From the NCBI GenBank assembly GCA_022495995.1, contig JAFEMH010000932.1:62001-126000 (forward strand): a DNA stretch of 64,000 bases, in the 5' to 3' direction. How positions within the stretch are numbered: the stretch's first letter is position 1; each line of letters starts with the position of its first letter. The position numbers and the translations under genes were made by a program. Of this stretch, positions 61,480 through 64,000 are shown one piece after another. The DNA is from Adenophora triphylla var. japonica. Its lineage: Eukaryota; Streptophyta; Magnoliopsida; Asterales; Campanulaceae. The notes under the pieces are model-generated. The model saw nothing but the letters and a program-made list of their open reading frames with translations. It was not told the origin of the DNA and ran no database searches.

Positions 61480-64000
61480 AAAAAATGTAGGTCATCGTGT
61501 GTTTGTGGACATTGATTGGTTAAAGCTTAATAAGTTTATGACAATCACAGTTATGTTTGTTTGGGCAAACTGGTTTAAGGAGGAGATAATTTCATTATAG
61601 CATACTTTGTAAAGGATATAAATATATTTCAACAAAGAATTAGTAATTGAAGTACATTTTTATGTCAGCAAAAGTGAAATGATGTAAACATATAAGCACA
61701 GCAAAGGAATTTATCTGAAAGAAGAGAAATCTTGGAAAATAACAGTGGACTGGAAAGTTTGTGCCATTTAATTTCAAATATGAGAAATTCCCTTTTCAAC
61801 TTTGTAAGGGGTAAATAAAGTTGAAAAGTAATAACAGTAATGTGTAAAATTGTAATTTGAATTAATAAGAATGTGTATGGCCAGATTATTTGAAACTCAG
61901 AAGATTATTGTTAGTTATTTCTTTTTATTGACATCATTTAAATGCAGTTGGCATCTCGATTTACGCAAATTATGGAAGGAAAAACGTGTAGATGCTAATG
62001 TAAGCTATATGTAATCCAATAAGTGACATGTATGCTGACAGGGCCTCCATTACCAAAGCAAAGAGAGTGTATTTTGAAAAAAATTAAATTGATTTGAAAA
62101 CCTCTTTCATCTCTTCATTTCTCCTCATTTACCTAAGTTAACCAAAACCTCTATATTCTTTCACAAAATATGTTTTTCTGGATGCCCAGCTCAGTCTTCC
62201 TGAGGTAAACAGTACAAGGGAGAAGTTGATGTAGGTGGGATGGAAGATTGTAGAAGTTCAGCAAGTAAGAAGAATCAATTTGGAGCAGGGAAAATGGGTT
62301 AGGCTACGCAATTTCTATTTCAGATTCATGTTCATGTTCTACTTAGTTATTTATTTCCTAGCTAACAAATATGCTGCATATTTCATTCCAATTTCAGACT
62401 TCTATTGCATGTGTATTGACTGTTATTTTGGGACTGATTAAATAATAATATTTATATTTAGAAATAAGATCTACCTGTTCGAAAAGCCAAGTCGAATATT
62501 TATTGCTGTCCTTCGTAGCTGTCAAACAGATCTTCTTTCCATCTTCATTCTAAAAATTTCCTCTGTATATAAATATGACAATTTGTCAGAACTTTTGATA
62601 TTTAAATTTCTTTCACACTTTCTTTAGCTATGTATCCAACTCAGACTGTGCTTTGGTTATGTTCTAATCAGTTTTACTAGAATCTCAAATTTGATTTATC
62701 AACTGTAATCTTGAAGGTTTTTTGAAAAGCCTTTTGGACAGAAAAATTAAGAAAAATTGTATGCAGAATGTAGATATACCTGTGCAAATATGAACGTGGA
62801 GCTAATACCAGTTTGCCCTTTGTATTTGTCAACCTGAATGACTTGATTTGTTGATCTCAGAAGAAAGATATAATATTTTCAGTAAATTTAAATTTCATGA
62901 AAAGTAAATTGCTGGAAAAAGGTAAACAAAGGGACGGATGGTTTTTGAAAGAAGACATAAGCTACAAAATGACATAGATTGTAAACTTTGTGCCATTAAA
63001 TTCCATATATGATAAATTCAATGTTCAAGGTAGTACGCGTTACATAAACATGAAAAGTAAAAAAAAAGGTTTATAACAGCGTAATTTCATTTAATCAAAA
63101 TGTTTACGGACAGATTAGTAGGCATCTCAAATTACCAAAATATGAAAGGAAACAGGATGTAGATGATACTGTCACCTATATGTAATTGAAGAAGTAACCT
63201 ATATGGTAACAGAGTTTCCATTACCAAAGTCGAGGGGGAGTGTTTTGAAAAAAATTGAACTCATGTGTACTCAACATTATTCTGGGAATGAGTAATTACT
63301 AATATTTATATTGGGAAAGAAGATATACCTGTGTCAAATATGAAGTAGAATGTTTTGTGCTCTGTCCTCCGTAGCTGTCAATATGTTTTTCTTCATATCT
63401 TCATTCTCACACTTTTTCCTTTTTTTTTTTTGAGGCTTGCCCACCTCGAGGCAAGCCATTTTTTTTTATAGTCAAATCACTAATAGGTCCCTCAATTCTC
63501 TAAAAATTCTCTTAAAATCCCCACCCCAGAGGCGCCTAATATATACTAGGGAGGGATAATCTTCCACTCTAACCACTGGGGGGAGTCGAACCCAGGACCT
63601 CTGTGTTGGTGTCCCAGTGCTCTGGCCATCAGGTCAAGTCCTGATTGGTTATACATAACTGCATATCTAATAAGTAATAGAAGTAATCGTGTGTTTGTGG
63701 ACAATGATTGGTTATAGCGTACTAGGTTTATGTGGATAACAGTTATGTGCGGTTGGGATAACTGGTTTAAGGAGGATATAAGTTCATTATAGCCTACTTA
63801 TTAAAGGATATAAGTATATTCCAAGAAAGATATACTATTTGAAGTACATTTTTATGTAATTAAAAGTTAAGTTATGTACAAATATAACCAAAGGGAAGGA
63901 AATTTTCTGAAAGAAGAGAAATTTGTAAGATAAACCTGTGTGAGAAATAAGATATACCTGTGTGAGAAGCCAAGTCTAATATTTTGTGCTCTGGCCACCG
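61480..64000 (+). repeat. Degenerate direct repeats of a ~0.6-1.3-kb module
   Basis: Segments recur in the same order and orientation. GTCATCGTGTGTTTGTGGAC (61491) resembles AATCGTGTGTTTGTGGACAA (63688). TGGTTTAAGGAGGAGATAA (61571) resembles TGGTTTAAGGAGGATATAA (63763). TTTGTGCCATTTAATTTC (61759) resembles 62988. CTCCATTACCAAAGCAAAGA (62044) resembles 63210. ACCTGTTCGAAAAGCCAAGT (62475) resembles 63327 and 63954. Copies are diverged and non-coding, and the last runs off the right edge. Confidence 0.7.
63425..63645 (-). mobile_element. tRNA-derived SINE
   Basis: The minus strand starts near 63645 with GACTTGACCTGATGGCCAGA, containing a box-A-like TGGCCAGAGCACTGGG, then box B GGTTCGACTCC. It ends in A-rich sequence (runs of A at 63457-63468 and 63419-63431). 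This fits a tRNA-like SINE head with an A-rich tail. Target duplications were not resolved. Confidence 0.72.

Overview
This is a window of flowering-plant nuclear DNA, probably from a eudicot with a large, transposon-rich genome. Introns have GT..AG borders. Ty3/Gypsy and Ty1/Copia retrotransposons, Helitrons, Stowaway and Tourist MITEs, an Au-type SINE and plant mobile domain (PMD) sequences fill most of it. One conserved plant gene (GTG/COLD1, GPCR-type G protein) is intact. No species is named because nothing here identifies one.

1-19990: a layered nest. The base layer is a fragment of a diacylglycerol acyltransferase 2 (DGAT2) gene on the minus strand, with two exons recognisable at 1383-1480 and 19089-19175. 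It appears to be cargo of a Helitron whose 5' end is at 19990. A Copia element (minus strand, running off the left edge) begins 10 bp beyond the left exon. A 17.2-kb Tat-lineage Gypsy element (1765-18972, TSD CACAT) sits in the intron between the two exons. The Gypsy carries gag-pol with dual RNase H, then a spliced antisense gene with a Transposase_28-like domain. Its integrase is split by a second, heavily deleted Tat/Ogre-like element (8501-13422, TSD CCTGG) that contains a 15-copy 72-bp tandem array.

19991-27648: a Helitron with both termini visible and a decayed RepHel gene on the minus strand. Its 3' end directly abuts the 5' end of the DGAT2-carrying Helitron, so the two lie head to tail.

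27649-43700: repeats, orphan exons, two PMD-domain pseudogenes, and an 8.8-kb non-autonomous Gypsy element (32798-41610, minus strand). That element has nearly identical 2.6-kb LTRs around an interior whose coding sequence is ruined. It cuts the 3' end off the second PMD gene.

44058-56158: a Tourist-like MITE, then the 13-exon GTG/COLD1 gene, which encodes 469 aa. Its introns hold Stowaway MITEs, an RTE-type retroelement tail and a 727-bp solo LTR.

56159-64000: an Au-like SINE, another Stowaway, a truncated plastid sigma-factor gene with a one-base insertion in its DNA-recognition helix, a Helitron-type 5' end followed by the frameshifted first exon of an AP2 gene, a degenerate repeated module, and a second SINE.

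Most of the sequence is therefore a record of successive insertions and gene-fragment captures. The one clearly functional host gene is GTG/COLD1. Gene models were built by reading translations and splice phases by eye; no database search was run.
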